A stretch of 64,000 nucleotides of DNA from positions 310,001 to 374,000 of the forward strand of contig NZ_JBHTIK010000015.1 in assembly GCF_042676985.1 (NCBI RefSeq), given 5' to 3'. Made by a program: the position numbers and the translations under genes. The notes below the pieces were generated by a model that was given only the letters and a program-made list of their open reading frames with translations, was not told where the DNA came from and did not search any database. The stretch comes from Sphingosinicella xenopeptidilytica (GTDB lineage: Bacteria > Pseudomonadota > Alphaproteobacteria > Sphingomonadales > Sphingomonadaceae). This document shows, piece by piece, positions 54,101-62,989 of this stretch; within the stretch, counting starts at the first letter, position 1, and every line of letters begins with the position of its first letter.

Positions 54101-55441
54101 CTAGAACGCCGCCGTGATTCCAACTTCTCCAGCGATACGCTTGTAATCATACAACTCTATCGTCGACGTGTTCCGTTCAAAGGACAATTTCAATATAGGT
54201 GCGAATGAACCTACCCTGAATTTCCTTAACGTTGCCGATACTCCCACTTCATATCGATTATCGACTCTACGCTTTGGGTAAAGAAACAACCTTTTGTCGG
54301 CTTCAAGATAATCATATTTTATACTTAACACCGAAGTAACCTTGCCCATCTCAACAAAGAGATATCCGCCGATCCCGCCGCCCGCAGTTGAATAGCCCGG
54401 GTCTCTCGCCGCCCGCCGCAGCCCTGAAGCGTGTACGCCTCCGCCAAAGCTGGACGTGAAGGCACGGTCGATTCCAACGGAAAGGCTGTAGCGGTCCGCA
54501 TCGCGCAGAGATGAGCGCCGATCCTCGCTCCGCGTTACAGCCCCGTCCACCCTCATCTGCGCACGTTTGCCGAGCGGGTGCTGCAGATTGCCGGTCAAAC
54601 CATAAGAAAATTCGTAGGGCTCACGACCATACCATCGCCAGCCCACCAGACCGGCGAGACTGATCCTGTCCGTGCCCGAAAGAAACTGCGGCCCGGCCTG
54701 AAAGGACATCGCATAATCATCGAACTCTCCATCCCGGTACACCCTCGCCGCACCCGACGCGCGCAGCAGGATGTCGACATGGGGATCGACAGCTGCCCGC
54801 ACATAGGCCTGCCCCCGCAAGGACAAGCCAAGCCCGGAGGTTTCGCGCGCATCCCTGCTGAGATCAAAGTTCCCGATCACCGTTCCCAGCGTTTCGGAGC
54901 GCGTGGCGCGATTGACGTTGCTGTCCGGCGCGAATGCGACCTCCAGACTGCCGCCGAAGGGTTTGCGCGCGCCGAGCGCCTGCGCATAGAAACGGATCAG
55001 CGGCTCGATTTCAGGCGGCAGCCCAGCCGCCTGCGCCGCCCGCAATTCGCGTTCCGCAGCACCAAGGTTTCCCATCAGCGCCTGTATCCGCGCCAACTCG
55101 ACCCGCACCCGTGCCGCGTTCGGCTTCTCATCGAGAATTTCCCGAAGCAGAACAGCCGCCTCACGATAATTCTTCCCCTTCTCCGCCAGCATCATCGCGA
55201 GACGAAACCGAGCTTCCGTCCGGATTTCGATGTCGGGGTTTTCAGCCAACGCGAGATAGGCCGTCCGCGCCGCCTCAACGTCGTCGGCGGCTTGCGCCTG
55301 CTTGGCGAAATCGAACAGCTGTGCCGCCGAAAGCTCCATCGATTGCTGCGATTGAGGCTCAGCGACGTGGGTTTGTGCGAAGGCTTGAACGGACCACGCC
55401 AAGACCAGCATTCCCACAAGGCAATGCAAGGTCTTAAACAT
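54101..55441 (-). CDS. surface lipoprotein assembly modifier (Slam-like)
   Basis: 446-aa outer-membrane protein: signal peptide (MFKTLHCLVGMLVLAWSVQAFA), TPR-like periplasmic region (about 35-170: YLALAENPDIEIRTEARFRLA, REILDEKPNAARVRVELAR) and a DUF560 beta-barrel beginning at VAFAPDSNVNRATRSET and ending at the terminal AAF. This is the Slam architecture (type XI secretion). ATG 55441 was chosen for its signal peptide; ATG 55474 is possible. The last part of the barrel gene is markedly AT-richer than the window (97 of 240 bases G/C at 54121-54360 by hand count), which hints at acquisition or relaxed codon use. Confidence 0.83.
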   Translation of the reverse strand: MFKTLHCLVGMLVLAWSVQAFAQTHVAEPQSQQSMELSAAQLFDFAKQAQAADDVEAARTAYLALAENPDIEIRTEARFRLAMMLAEKGKNYREAAVLLREILDEKPNAARVRVELARIQALMGNLGAAERELRAAQAAGLPPEIEPLIRFYAQALGARKPFGGSLEVAFAPDSNVNRATRSETLGTVIGNFDLSRDARETSGLGLSLRGQAYVRAAVDPHVDILLRASGAARVYRDGEFDDYAMSFQAGPQFLSGTDRISLAGLVGWRWYGREPYEFSYGLTGNLQHPLGKRAQMRVDGAVTRSEDRRSSLRDADRYSLSVGIDRAFTSSFGGGVHASGLRRAARDPGYSTAGGGIGGYLFVEMGKVTSVLSIKYDYLEADKRLFLYPKRRVDNRYEVGVSATLRKFRVGSFAPILKLSFERNTSTIELYDYKRIAGEVGITAAF

Positions 55442-55600
55442 GCAAGGCCACGGCCGAAGCGAATACTGGAACATCACGCAACACGTTTTCGGCCTTTTCG
55501 CATTCTGACGAAACAAGACCGATGGACTAACGCCAAAACCTGAGCGTTTTATTGATGCATCCCGCAGCACGTCGCCGGGGCAGGTTTGGCACGGCGGCCC

Positions 55601-55993
55601 CTATTCTGTCGCGTCCCCAAATCCGTGCAGCCGCTTCGCCCACTGATACCCGATCACCGCGCCCTTCACGGGCTGCAGCATAGCGAGCGCGAGCGCGGCC
55701 GTCAGGCTGATCCAGATCGGGATCTGCCATTCGTAGGGCACGTCGAACGCCGTGTTCACCTCGTACATCGTCGGTACGAGGATATGGCCGAGCAGCAGGA
55801 TGACGATATAGGGCGGGAAGTCATCGGCCTGATGGTGGTGCCATGCCTCGCCGCACTTCGGGCAGTGGTCCACGGGTTTCAGGAAGCTGCGGAACAGCTT
55901 CGCCTCGCCGCACGCCGGGCATTTGCCCGCGAGTGCGCGCGGCAGGAAGTTCCGGAAGCTCCGGTTTTCGTCGTCAGCGGTCTCAATGGTCAT
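55601..55993 (-). CDS. DUF983 family membrane protein
   Basis: 130 aa with two zinc-ribbon-like pairs (GKCPACGEAKLF and DHCPKCGEAW), two membrane helices (IVILLLGHILVPTMY and IPIWISLTAALALAML) and the DDFPPYIVI motif of DUF983. Function unknown in general. Its ATG overlaps the def stop by one base (TGATG), so it is translated with def. Confidence 0.9.
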   Translation of the reverse strand: MTIETADDENRSFRNFLPRALAGKCPACGEAKLFRSFLKPVDHCPKCGEAWHHHQADDFPPYIVILLLGHILVPTMYEVNTAFDVPYEWQIPIWISLTAALALAMLQPVKGAVIGYQWAKRLHGFGDATE

Positions 55994-56538
55994 CAGGCGG
56001 CCTTTGAACCTTTGCGGAGCTTGGCGAGCTTCTTCAGCAATATGTCGCGCTTCAGCTTGGAAAGATGATCCACGAAGAGGATGCCTTCGAGGTGGTCCAT
56101 CTCATGCTGCAGGCAGGTGGCGAGCAGGCCGTCGATCTCTTCCTCGTGCGCCTTGCCGTCGTAATCCAGCCACGTCGCGCGGATGCGCGCGGGGCGGTCT
56201 ACGTCCGCATACTGCTCGGGCACGGAGAGGCAGCCCTCGTTGTAGGTCGCCAGCTCCTCGGATTCCCAGGTAATTTCCGGGTTCACGAAGTAAAGCGGCT
56301 TTTTCACGCGGTTCGCGGGCACGTCTTCCGCGCCTTCGGCCGGTTCCTGCAGATCGATCACCAGCACGCGCTTCGCCACGCCGACCTGAATGGCGGCAAG
56401 GCCGATACCGGGCGCGTCGTACATCGTCTCCAGCATGTCGTCCATGAACCGGCGGAGCTCGTCGTCCACGCGCTCCACGGGTTCGGAAACCTGCCGCAGC
56501 CGGGCATCCGGCGCTTCGAGAATGGGTAGAATGGCCAT
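55993..56538 (-). CDS. def: peptide deformylase
   Basis: Removes the N-formyl group from nascent proteins. The three metal motifs are intact: GIGLAAIQVG (about residues 44-53), EGCLSVPEQ and QHEMDHLEG. 181 aa. The gene lies near fmt, which makes the formyl-Met-tRNA, but on the other strand; recR lies between them. Followed by DUF983 with a one-base overlap. Confidence 0.96.
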   Translation of the reverse strand: MAILPILEAPDARLRQVSEPVERVDDELRRFMDDMLETMYDAPGIGLAAIQVGVAKRVLVIDLQEPAEGAEDVPANRVKKPLYFVNPEITWESEELATYNEGCLSVPEQYADVDRPARIRATWLDYDGKAHEEEIDGLLATCLQHEMDHLEGILFVDHLSKLKRDILLKKLAKLRKGSKAA

Positions 56539-56616
56539 GAACGCTAGCTAGGTACGCGGGCGCGCAGGGTCAAGGTGCCTGAATGTCGCGTAGTTCAGAT
56601 CCGACTAAGGCCCAGC

Positions 56617-57213
56617 TTAGGCCACAGGTCTGCGCGCGCGCAGCGCCTGCGCGATCGTACCTTCGTCGAGATAATCGAGTTCGCCGCCCACCGGCACGCC
56701 GTGCGCGAGCTGCGTCACCGAAACGCCGGAGCCCGCCAGCCGCTCGGCCAAGTAGTGCATCGTCGTCGCGCCTTCCATCGTGGCGTTCATGGCGAGCACG
56801 ACCTCCTCGATGCCGCCCGCGTTCACCCGCGCCATCAGTTGTGCGATGCTGAGATCGTCCGGCCCCACGCCTTCGAGCGCGGAAAGCCGCCCACCGAGCA
56901 CGTGGAAGCGGCCCGGAAACAGCCGCGCGCGATCCATCGCCCACAGATCCGCCACCTCTTCCACCACGCACAGCAGCTTCGCGTCGCGGCGCGGGTCGGT
57001 ACAGACACCGCAGGGGTTCGCCGTATCCACGTTGCCGCAGATGGCGCACGTGGCGAGATTTTGTTCCACCGCCTGCAGCGCCGCGATCAGCGGCTTCAGA
57101 GCGATCTCGCGGCGTTTCAGCAGGTGCAGCACCGCGCGGCGCGCCGAGCGCGGCCCAAGGCCGGGAAGCCGCGAGAGCGCCTGCGTCAGCGCGTCGATTT
57201 CGGGGGACGACAT
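56617..57213 (-). CDS. recR: recombination protein RecR
   Basis: RecFOR pathway. HhH region RLPGLGPRSARRAVLHLLK, the Cys4 zinc motif CAICGNVDTANPCGVCTD, and a Toprim domain (LLCVVEEVADLWAMDR ... LAHGVPVGGELDYLD). 198 aa. Divergent from fmt across 68 bases; dnaX/ybaB are not next to it. Confidence 0.95.
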   Translation of the reverse strand: MSSPEIDALTQALSRLPGLGPRSARRAVLHLLKRREIALKPLIAALQAVEQNLATCAICGNVDTANPCGVCTDPRRDAKLLCVVEEVADLWAMDRARLFPGRFHVLGGRLSALEGVGPDDLSIAQLMARVNAGGIEEVVLAMNATMEGATTMHYLAERLAGSGVSVTQLAHGVPVGGELDYLDEGTIAQALRARRPVA

Positions 57214-57281
57214 AGGATGCCCATCTATCGGTGCGCGCGGGCGTCTTGCAAGTGCCCCGCGCGGGGGCTAGCGGGGCGGAC

Positions 57282-58187
57282 ATGCGGATCGTCTTCATGG
57301 GAACCCCGGCTTTCGCGGTGCCGGCGCTCGAGGCCCTCGTGGCGGCGGGGCACGATGTCGTCGCCGTCTACACGCAGCCGCCCCGCCCCGCGCAGCGCGG
57401 CAAGCAGCCGCAGGCGTCGCCCGTGCAGCAGGCGGCGGAGCGTCTCGGCCTTCCCGTGCACTACCCCGTGAACTTCAAGGAAGAAGCCGACCGGCTCACC
57501 TTTGCCGCACTCGATGCCGACGTTGCGGTCGTCGCCGCCTACGGCCTGATCCTGCCGCAAGCTATCCTAGACGCACCGCGTCTCGGCTGCCTCAACATCC
57601 ACGCCTCGCTCCTCCCCCGCTGGCGCGGCGCCGCCCCGATCCAGCGGGCCATCCTCGCCGGAGACACCACCACGGGTGTAACCATCATGCAGATGGAACG
57701 CGGGCTCGACACGGGGCCGATGCTGCTCATCGCCGAAACGCCGGTCGATGCGAAAACCGCGGGTGAGCTGACCGAAGAACTCGCCGCGATGGGCGCAGAG
57801 CTGATCGTGGACGCCCTCGCCCGTCTCGACACGCTGGCCGCCGAAACCCAGCCTGCCGAAGGTGTCACCTACGCGCACAAGATCGACAAGGCCGAAGCCG
57901 CACTCGATTTCACAAAAAGCGCCGTGGATGTCGAACGCGCCGTCCGAGCGTTCAACCCCGCCCCCGGCGCGTTCGCGCCGCTCGGAGAGGAGCGCCTGCG
58001 CATCCTCGCCTGCGAGGTTGTGGATGGCGCGGGCGAACCGGCCACCACGATCGACGACCGCCTCACCATCGCCTGCGGCGCGGGCGCAGTGCGCCCCACG
58101 CTTGTCCAGCGCTCCGGAAAGCGCGCGATGGACATCGCCGAAGTGCTACGCGGTTTCCCCGTTCCGGCGGGCACGCGGCTCGGCTGA
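57282..58187 (+). CDS. fmt: methionyl-tRNA formyltransferase
   Basis: Adds formyl from 10-formyl-THF to Met-tRNA. N-terminus MRIVFMGTPAFAVPALEALV, the catalytic block LGCLNIHASLLPRWRGAAPIQRAI (read as NIHASLLPRWRGAAPIQ) and a C-terminal RNA-binding domain with FNPAPGAFAPL. 301 aa, slightly short. ATG 57282 has GGGGCGGAC before it; the upstream in-frame ATG 57231 lacks support. Its TGA overlaps the truA ATG by one base (TGATG). Confidence 0.95.
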   Translation: MRIVFMGTPAFAVPALEALVAAGHDVVAVYTQPPRPAQRGKQPQASPVQQAAERLGLPVHYPVNFKEEADRLTFAALDADVAVVAAYGLILPQAILDAPRLGCLNIHASLLPRWRGAAPIQRAILAGDTTTGVTIMQMERGLDTGPMLLIAETPVDAKTAGELTEELAAMGAELIVDALARLDTLAAETQPAEGVTYAHKIDKAEAALDFTKSAVDVERAVRAFNPAPGAFAPLGEERLRILACEVVDGAGEPATTIDDRLTIACGAGAVRPTLVQRSGKRAMDIAEVLRGFPVPAGTRLG

Positions 58188-58927
58188 TGCAGCGCTTCAA
58201 GCTGACCATCGAATATGATGGCCGGCCCTTCGTCGGCTGGCAGCGGCAGGACAATGGCCCCAGCGTTCAGCAGACGTTGGAGGAGGCCGTCTTCGCCGTC
58301 ACGCAGGCGGAAACGCTCGTATACGGCTGCGGACGCACGGACGCAGGAGTTCATGCCGAGGGACAGGTCGCACACGTCGACATCACAAAGCCGCTGGCCC
58401 CGTTCCGCCTGCAGGAAGCGCTGAACGCGCATCTCCGGCCCGCCCCGGTCGCGGTCGTGGCGTGCGAGGCCGCCGCGCCCGATTTCCACGCGCGCTTCGA
58501 CTGCACGGGCCGTCGCTACCGCTACGACATCATCAACCGGCGTGCGCCGCTCACGTGGCAGTCCGGCCTCGCGTGGCATGTCGCGCGCCCGCTCGATGCA
58601 GACGCCATGCACGCCGCCGCACAGATTCTCGTTGGCCGCCACGACTTCACGACGTTCCGTTCGGTGCACTGCCAGTCCGCGAGCCCCCTCAAGACGCTCG
58701 ACCAGCTAGACGTCGTGCGCGACGGCGACCGGATTGCGATCCACGCCGCCGCCCGCTCGTTCCTCCATCATCAGGTCCGCTCGATGGTCGGCTGCCTGAA
58801 GCTGGTCGGGGACGGTAGTTGGAGCGCGGACGATCTTCGCCATGCCCTCGACGCGGTGGACCGCACGGCGCTCGGGCTAAACGCCCCGCCGGATGGGCTT
58901 TTTTTCGCCTCCGCCCGTTACGGGTAA
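58187..58927 (+). CDS. truA: tRNA pseudouridine(38-40) synthase TruA
   Basis: Isomerises uridines in the anticodon arm. The catalytic Asp lies in YGCGRTDAGVHAEGQVAH; FDCTGRRYRYDI, FLHHQVRSMVG and the C-terminal APPDGLFFASARYG are family blocks. 246 aa. Translationally coupled to fmt. The T7 run near the 3' end belongs to the conserved GLFF codons. Confidence 0.96.
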   Translation: MQRFKLTIEYDGRPFVGWQRQDNGPSVQQTLEEAVFAVTQAETLVYGCGRTDAGVHAEGQVAHVDITKPLAPFRLQEALNAHLRPAPVAVVACEAAAPDFHARFDCTGRRYRYDIINRRAPLTWQSGLAWHVARPLDADAMHAAAQILVGRHDFTTFRSVHCQSASPLKTLDQLDVVRDGDRIAIHAAARSFLHHQVRSMVGCLKLVGDGSWSADDLRHALDAVDRTALGLNAPPDGLFFASARYG

Positions 58928-58970
58928 GTGTCGAAATCCTTTACGTTTTCACGCGCTTCATTCCGGTTCT

Positions 58971-58985
58971 GTCACAAGCTGTGAC
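58971..58985. promoter_or_regulatory. inverted repeat upstream of the sigma-54 promoter
   Basis: GTCACA (58971-58976) and TGTGAC (58980-58985) form a 6-bp palindrome with an AGC centre, 34 bases upstream of the -24 element. It could be an activator site, for example of a sigma-54 enhancer-binding protein such as PrsR, which goes with exosortase loci. Low certainty. Confidence 0.35.
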
Positions 58986-59018
58986 GTAACATCCTTGAAA
59001 CACGCGCCTTTCCCATTT

Positions 59019-59034
59019 TGGCACAGTCTATGCA
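59019..59034 (+). promoter_or_regulatory. candidate sigma-54 (RpoN) promoter
   Basis: TGGCACAGTCTATGCA keeps the GG (-24) and GC (-12) dinucleotides with exactly ten bases between and matches TGGCAC-N5-(T/A)TGCA closely. It lies in the 232-base gap between truA and the small membrane protein gene, 126 bases before the ATG. Confidence 0.55.
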
Positions 59035-59159
59035 TTTGTTGCGTGAAGAATTCGAAGAGTAACAAACTCTCAAGTCCTGAGTCTTAGGGAAAGAGGCCGG
59101 TGGCGCCTGTCGCAGCTTCAAGAATGAAGCCATGGCAGCTGCCGGATGAAGGGTTGAAA

Positions 59160-59528
59160 ATGGCGTCACACGTCCGCACGGAACGGCACACGGCTGCGCG
59201 TAACACGATTCTGCTCTGGCTTGCCGGGGTCATCCTTTTTGCCGGTATCGGGCTTCTGCTCACCTATCACGCGCTGCGCGACAGCTCGATCTATGCGAGC
59301 ACGATGACGCCGCTGATGTCGGAGCGGGACCAGACGCGCCCGGCATCGACGCTGAAGACCGTGAAGGTCCGCCAGACCGATGCGGCTGCCGATATTGCAC
59401 GTGCGCATTCAAGCGCAGTCGCCTCGGCGAAGAGCGGTACTGCGCCGGAAACGACCGCGCCTGCACAGCCGGCTGAAACCACGTCTGCCGAAACACCCGC
59501 CGCCGTACCCGCAGCACCGGCTCAGTAA
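59160..59528 (+). CDS. small single-pass membrane protein of unknown function
   Basis: 122 aa: basic N-terminus (MASHVRTERHTAARN), one membrane helix at about residues 16-38 (TILLWLAGVILFAGIGLLLT), then a Thr/Ala/Pro/Glu-rich flexible tail ending PAAVPAAPAQ, probably outside the membrane. ATG 59160 follows GAAGGGTTGAAA; GTG 59100 would add 20 residues. No PEP-CTERM signal. A sigma-54 promoter candidate is upstream. It converges on the amidotransferase gene (4-base gap). Confidence 0.65.
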   Translation: MASHVRTERHTAARNTILLWLAGVILFAGIGLLLTYHALRDSSIYASTMTPLMSERDQTRPASTLKTVKVRQTDAAADIARAHSSAVASAKSGTAPETTAPAQPAETTSAETPAAVPAAPAQ

Positions 59529-59532
59529 GCCT

Positions 59533-61452
59533 TCAGGCCGCGAGCGCTGCCGCAGGCGTGGCGGTGAGCGCCGCGAGCGATCCTTCCAGCATCAGCATCT
59601 GCCACAAGAGCCGGCTGTGATCCGCTCGGCCGCTGCGGTGTGCCGCCGCGCAGGCCGCGAAATAGTTCATGTCGAACCAGCCGCTTCCCGCAACGTTCGA
59701 GCCGTTCGCGAGCGCCGCAACGCGATCGGCCAGCGCGCCGCGGAACCAGCGGTCGATCGGCACCGAGAAGCCCATCTTGCGCCGGTAGAGGATATCCTTG
59801 GGCAGATAGGGCTCCATCGCCTTCTTCAGCAGCCACTTGCCCTCCCCGCCATGCAGGCGGAAGTCACTCGGTAGGCCTGCCATCCAGCCGACGAGCTCAT
59901 GGTCGAGCAGCGGCTCGCGCGCCTCCAGGCTCACCGCCATGCTCGTGCGGTCCACCTTGGTCAGGATGTCGCCGGGCAGCCAGATCATCATGTCGGCGTA
60001 TTGCGCGCGGCCGAGCATGTCGTCGGCGGGCGCGTTCCGCATCGTATCGGCATAAAGCGTTCCCGCCCAATAGCCGCCGATCTCGCGTTTCAGCGCGTCC
60101 GAGAACAGGCGCGAGCGGATGCGGTCCGGCGTCACGCTCACAGCGTGGAAATAGGCCTCGGCACTGTCCATCGCGATGGCTTCGAAGGTCGATTTCGCTC
60201 GCAGCACGCGCGGCGCCCAGTCGAGCTTCGGCCATGCCCGGCCCAACCGCCCGAAGATGCTCTGGCGCAGTCCCGGCGAGAGCGCCCCGCGCACCCGCTC
60301 CTCGTTCATGTAAAGCCGATAGCGGCGGTAGCCTGCCATCGCCTCGTCGGCGCCGTCGCCCGAAAGCGCCACCGTCACCGTCTCGCGCGCGAGTTCGCTG
60401 ACGCGGTAGGTCGGCAGCGCGGAGGCGTCAGCGAACGGCTCGTCGAATGCGCGCACGAGCGTGTCGATGAGGCCGTAGTCGTCAGTCGTCACCGTTCGCG
60501 CGCGGTGGTGCGTCGCATAGCGTTTGGCAATCGCTTCTGCGTGGCCCGTCTCGTCGTAGGCCGGGTCGTCGAAGCCGATCGAGCAGCTGTTGACCGGCGT
60601 ATCAATGAGCCCCGCCATCAGCGCGACGACCGCGCTTGAATCGACACCGCCCGAAAGGAACGCGCCCACCGGCACGTCCGCGACCAACCGCAATGCCACC
60701 GCCTCGCGCATCCGCGCTGTGAGTTCCTCGGCCAGCGCCTCGGGCGAGCCCTTCACGCGGCCATCGAACGCGATGTCCCAGTAGCGGCGCGGGCGTGCGG
60801 GTGCAGCATCGCCCCAGCGCAGCGTCAGCGTGTGCCCAGCCGGGAGCTTCTTCACCGCACCAAGAAGACACTTGTCGTCCGGCACGTAGCCGTAGGCGAA
60901 ATAATCCTCGATGGCGCGCGGATCGATGGCGCGGGACAGCCCCGGCCACATCAGCAGCACCTTCATCTCCGATCCGAAGATGAACCGCCCGTCGCCAAGA
61001 TCGGCGTAATAGAGCGGCTTCACGCCGAGCCGGTCACGCGCGAGGAACAGCGCGCGCGCGGCCTCGTCCCAGATCGCGAAAACGAACATGCCGCGCAGCT
61101 TGTCGACGCAGGCCTCGCCCCACGCACGCCACGCTTCGATGATCACCTCGGTATCGCTGTCGCGCCTGAAAGTATGACCCAGCGCCTGCAGTTCCTTCCG
61201 CACTTCGCGGAAATTGTAGATCTCGCCGTTGAAGATGATCTGGATCTTGCCGTCTTCGCTCGGCATCGGCTGCACGCCACCCGCGATATCGATGATCGAG
61301 AGCCGCCGGTGGCCGAGCCCCACGCCCGGCGCGCGGTAGAAACCGCTGCCGTCAGGTCCGCGGTGCGCGATCACATCAGTCATGGCGCGGAGCACGGGTT
61401 CCGGGATCGTCCGGTGCTCACGCTGGTCGAAATATCCGGCGATGCCGCACAT
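59533..61452 (-). CDS. XrtA-associated amidotransferase (asparagine synthase family)
   Basis: 639-aa class II glutamine amidotransferase/asparagine synthetase-like protein. The nucleophile is Cys2 (MCGIAGYFDQ), HRGPDGSGF and FNGEIYNFRE complete the glutaminase domain, and the synthetase P-loop is FLSGGVDSSAVVAL (about 255-270). This type is common in exosortase A/EPS loci, where it probably amidates a sugar or a lipid-linked intermediate. It follows xrtA by 4 bases in the same operon. Confidence 0.9.
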   Translation of the reverse strand: MCGIAGYFDQREHRTIPEPVLRAMTDVIAHRGPDGSGFYRAPGVGLGHRRLSIIDIAGGVQPMPSEDGKIQIIFNGEIYNFREVRKELQALGHTFRRDSDTEVIIEAWRAWGEACVDKLRGMFVFAIWDEAARALFLARDRLGVKPLYYADLGDGRFIFGSEMKVLLMWPGLSRAIDPRAIEDYFAYGYVPDDKCLLGAVKKLPAGHTLTLRWGDAAPARPRRYWDIAFDGRVKGSPEALAEELTARMREAVALRLVADVPVGAFLSGGVDSSAVVALMAGLIDTPVNSCSIGFDDPAYDETGHAEAIAKRYATHHRARTVTTDDYGLIDTLVRAFDEPFADASALPTYRVSELARETVTVALSGDGADEAMAGYRRYRLYMNEERVRGALSPGLRQSIFGRLGRAWPKLDWAPRVLRAKSTFEAIAMDSAEAYFHAVSVTPDRIRSRLFSDALKREIGGYWAGTLYADTMRNAPADDMLGRAQYADMMIWLPGDILTKVDRTSMAVSLEAREPLLDHELVGWMAGLPSDFRLHGGEGKWLLKKAMEPYLPKDILYRRKMGFSVPIDRWFRGALADRVAALANGSNVAGSGWFDMNYFAACAAAHRSGRADHSRLLWQMLMLEGSLAALTATPAAALAA

Positions 61453-61456
61453 GGCG

Positions 61457-62989
61457 CTAGCGCTCCACCGTAGCGGTCTCGATCGCGGTATCGACCGGGC
61501 CGAGTGCCGACGCGAAGCGTTCGATCGCCGGCATGGCGCTTACGAGCTCGTCACGCCGATCCGCCGAAATGACGAGCGTGCCCGCCAACGTCCCCCCGCC
61601 AAGGAGGCGCGATTTCAGCCCCTCGATCTTGGCCGTGTAGTCGCTGCCGGTCAGCTTGCCGTTCACGAGGAAGAACTGCCAGTTGTCGCGCACCGTACCG
61701 CCGTTCTTGATCTGCTGCGCGCGGCCGTTCGCCGGCCCCTTCTCGTTGCGCGCCCACGACCATTCGGTCTCGGGCGGAAGCAGACCCTGCTTGTAGCCGA
61801 TGAGTTCACCGTCTTCGCTCTGCCGGTCGAACACGCCGATGTAGAGGTCGATCGGCTGGCCTTCGCCATCCACGTAACGCGCGATGGCTTCGGCGGATAC
61901 GCCCTTGTAATGTGGTTGCCAATCGCGGCCTTCGATCCGCTGCCAGCCCGGAACGTCGGGAAGCACGATCGCGGCGGTCACGGTATCGGGCGCGCGGTTG
62001 GCGGTGACGAGGCCGTAGACGGGGCCCGCCGCCATAGCCGCAATGCCGAGCGCTGCCGCGACGAAAGCCGCGCGCCGTGCGGACGGCGTTGGCGGTGTGG
62101 GCTGCAGCCGCGCCGGGTCGAACGCCGGGTCGTCGACCGGACGGTCGAAGAAGCGCCAGCCGACCGCGACCAGCAGGAACATGACGATCGCGAAGAAGAT
62201 CCAGCCGTAGATGATGTGGTCCACCCCGGCGGCGAAGCCCGGCGTCGTCAGGTGCGAAATGTAGATCGTGCCGAACGCGCGGATGCCGTTCGCGATGATC
62301 GACAGCGCGATCGCCGAAAGCACGAACAGGATGCGCCGTGTCCAGCTCTTGAAGCAGAGGTTGGCGACAAGCACGCTGAAAGCGATCATCGCGATCAGGA
62401 AGCGCACGCCGGAGCACGCCTCGGCGACTTCGAAATTGCCGTTGGGGATGGCGATGAACACGCCGTCGATGAAGGCGGGAATGCCCGACCATTCGAGGAG
62501 CTTGATGCAGATCGCCGCCGTCACCGTCTGCAGGATCGGCACGAGCTGCTCGCCCGCCGGGATCATGAACAGCGCGAAGAACAGCACGAACGCGAGCCCG
62601 CGCGACACCGTGAGCCCGAACACGAGCGGCACGCTGACGATAAGGAGCCCGACGACCGCCGTATGGCGCAGCAACGCGACGCCCGAGGCTTCGCCCACCA
62701 ACCAGCCCGCGCCGCCGATCACCATCAGGATCGCCGCCGGATACCATGGCTTCGGCGTCAGCGCGGAAAGCTCGCTGCGGCGCTGCCACACCAGATAGGC
62801 GAGGATCGGCGGGATGAGCAGGCAGTGACCGAACGTGTCGGTGTTCCACCAAAGGTTGAAGATGTGCGCGACGTCCTTGTGAAGCAGCAGCAGGATCGTC
62901 GCGGCCACGACCGCCCACGCGATGATCGCTGTGCGCCATCCCTTTCCGTCTGCCGCCGTCCTGGCTTCGAACTCGCTCATATCGTTCAT
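61457..62989 (-). CDS. xrtA: exosortase A fused to EpsI domain
   Basis: 510-aa inner-membrane transpeptidase-like enzyme that processes PEP-CTERM proteins. About eight membrane helices in residues 20-280; the catalytic triad is Cys192 (AEACSGVRF), Arg237 (ANGIRAF) and His258 (VDHIIYGW). The C-terminal about 200 residues, after the last helix, form an EpsI-type domain (VPGWQRIEG...LYIGVFDRQSEDGE). ATG 62989 overlaps the glycosyltransferase stop by 4 bases. No PEP-CTERM substrate gene is in the window. Confidence 0.93.
   Translation of the reverse strand: MNDMSEFEARTAADGKGWRTAIIAWAVVAATILLLLHKDVAHIFNLWWNTDTFGHCLLIPPILAYLVWQRRSELSALTPKPWYPAAILMVIGGAGWLVGEASGVALLRHTAVVGLLIVSVPLVFGLTVSRGLAFVLFFALFMIPAGEQLVPILQTVTAAICIKLLEWSGIPAFIDGVFIAIPNGNFEVAEACSGVRFLIAMIAFSVLVANLCFKSWTRRILFVLSAIALSIIANGIRAFGTIYISHLTTPGFAAGVDHIIYGWIFFAIVMFLLVAVGWRFFDRPVDDPAFDPARLQPTPPTPSARRAAFVAAALGIAAMAAGPVYGLVTANRAPDTVTAAIVLPDVPGWQRIEGRDWQPHYKGVSAEAIARYVDGEGQPIDLYIGVFDRQSEDGELIGYKQGLLPPETEWSWARNEKGPANGRAQQIKNGGTVRDNWQFFLVNGKLTGSDYTAKIEGLKSRLLGGGTLAGTLVISADRRDELVSAMPAIERFASALGPVDTAIETATVER

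Noticed and set aside
58883..58905. GCCC...GGGC followed by seven Ts near the end of truA
   Set aside because: The stem is only 4 bp and lies within the coding sequence; the Ts are codons of the conserved GLFF motif.
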